The position numbers and the translations under genes were made by a program. A DNA stretch of 64,000 bases from Planctomycetota bacterium. GTDB lineage: Bacteria; Planctomycetota; UBA1135; JADKAF01. Below the pieces are notes generated by a model that ran no database searches, was not told where the DNA came from, and worked only from the letters and a program-made list of their open reading frames with translations. Below are positions 63,343 through 64,000 of the stretch, one piece after another (within the stretch, counting starts at the first letter, position 1; the number at the start of each line of letters is the position of its first letter). Location of the stretch: positions 2,356,001 through 2,420,000 of the forward strand of contig JADKAF010000001.1 in assembly GCA_016719295.1 (NCBI GenBank). Reading direction: 5' to 3'.

Positions 63343-64000
63343 ATGAACTTCGCGCGGCTGTCGATGCTGGCCTTGCTGGCGTGGACAGCCGCGGGCATTT
63401 GCTGGCTGGTGGTGCTCGCGCTGCGCGTGGGCTACCCCTTCCACCTCGAGTGGCTGGAGAGCCACGTCTTCTGCCAAGCGCTGCGCTTCGCGCAGGGGTT
63501 TCCGCTCTTCGAGGATGCGGCCGCGGGCTTGCCCGCGCACCCCTACGGCCCCCTCTACTACCTCGTGTGCGGCGGGCTGCTGCGCTTCCTCGAGCCGTCG
63601 CTGCTGGTCTGCCGCGGCATCTCGCAGCTCGCGACGATCCTCGTCGCGGCGACCGCTTGGGCGCTGGCGCGCCGCAGCGGAGCGAGCGCGCGCACGGCTT
63701 GGCTCGCGCCCCTCGCTTGGCTGGCGTTCTTTCCCGCCTGCGGCGCTTGGTACGACCTCGCGCGCGTCGACCTCCTCGGCCTCGCGCTCTGGTTCGTCGG
63801 CGTCCTCTGCGTGCGCGACGCCGCGCGAGGCGATCGGCGCTGGTGGTCCGCGGTCGCGCTGTTCACGCTCGCGGGCCTGGCGAAGCAGTCGTGCTTGCCT
63901 CTCGCGTGCTGGTCGTGGCTCGCTCGCGCTCGCGCGCGCGAGCTCGGCTCTTCTCTGCTCGGCGCCGGCCTCAGCTCGATCGCTTCGCTCGCGCTCTACC
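63343..64000 (+). CDS. GT-C family membrane glycosyltransferase-like protein, 3' truncated by window edge
   Basis: An ATG at 63343 begins MNFARLSMLALLAWTAAGIC and continues with strongly hydrophobic segments and an early acidic loop (YPFHLEWLESHVF) and HPYGPLYYLV, the typical start of ArnT/PMT-like GT-C enzymes, where an acidic residue of the first periplasmic loop is catalytic. The reading frame is open to the last base (219 codons) and runs out of the window. Family and role cannot be refined further. It resembles the gene at the left edge in type, not in a clearly duplicated way. Confidence 0.72.
   Translation, partial: MNFARLSMLALLAWTAAGICWLVVLALRVGYPFHLEWLESHVFCQALRFAQGFPLFEDAAAGLPAHPYGPLYYLVCGGLLRFLEPSLLVCRGISQLATILVAATAWALARRSGASARTAWLAPLAWLAFFPACGAWYDLARVDLLGLALWFVGVLCVRDAARGDRRWWSAVALFTLAGLAKQSCLPLACWSWLARARARELGSSLLGAGLSSIASLALY

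Overview
The window is a very GC-rich, densely packed chromosomal segment carrying about 47 protein-coding genes, two serine tRNA genes and no rRNA, phage, transposase or CRISPR array. The gene content suggests a free-living, didermic bacterium. It has many long Sec-dependent secreted proteins, an RND efflux pair, type IV pilin-like genes, a YdjY-domain protein, a secreted M36 peptidase and an LVIVD 'choice-of-anchor B' protein. Several secreted proteins end in a similar beta-rich C-terminal module. This combination is most like high-GC Planctomycetota (inference), although Myxococcota-like lineages cannot be excluded from sequence alone. murD is present, so peptidoglycan is probably made.

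Layout. 1-7171: end of a GT-C type membrane glycosyltransferase, then a co-oriented RND adaptor, RND pump and glycerophosphodiester phosphodiesterase operon. 7182-12983: a lipoprotein and a secreted propeller protein on the minus strand, then three secreted or anchored proteins of unknown function and an ECF-type sigma factor. 13168-16700: FliA/WhiG-type sigma factor, trmB and a lipoprotein, with three copies of a dispersed repeat of about 150 bp in the gaps. 16710-24256: a large GH2-like/six-hairpin secreted protein, a histidine kinase, a YyaL/DUF255 lipoprotein and an M14 carboxypeptidase. 24432-33294: four large secreted proteins on the minus strand, separated by strong hairpin terminators. 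33350-40122: a pterin synthase, then a plus-strand run of ferredoxin, C-terminal processing protease, tsaD, larB, carA and an AgaS-like isomerase, with overlapping or closely spaced genes. 40141-44890: a pilin-like cassette and queA. 45139-49681: a CslA-like glycosyltransferase, convergent with an inositol-phosphate synthase, a membrane protein and a YdjY protein. 49851-53129: a PdxR-like MocR regulator followed by pdxS and pdxT (vitamin B6 synthesis). 53066-57099: yhbY, a giant secreted HEAT-like protein and nnrD. 57177-63294: bifunctional nuclease, two tRNA-Ser genes, a lipoprotein, murD, mcsA and clpC. 63343-end: the start of another GT-C membrane glycosyltransferase.

Three genes (the first gene, the propeller/Ig protein at 31734-33294, and clpC) are each broken by one extra base, in every case in a GC-rich or homopolymer context. 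Because clpC is a core gene and both halves are perfectly conserved, residual assembly or sequencing errors are the likely explanation.

I do not see a defence island or a self-evident new multi-gene machine. The most interesting signals are the dispersed inverted-end repeat, the C-terminal module shared by secreted proteins, the operator-like palindromes before the MocR-pdxST cluster, the mcsA-clpC pair without mcsB or ctsR, and the compact pilin-like cassette.
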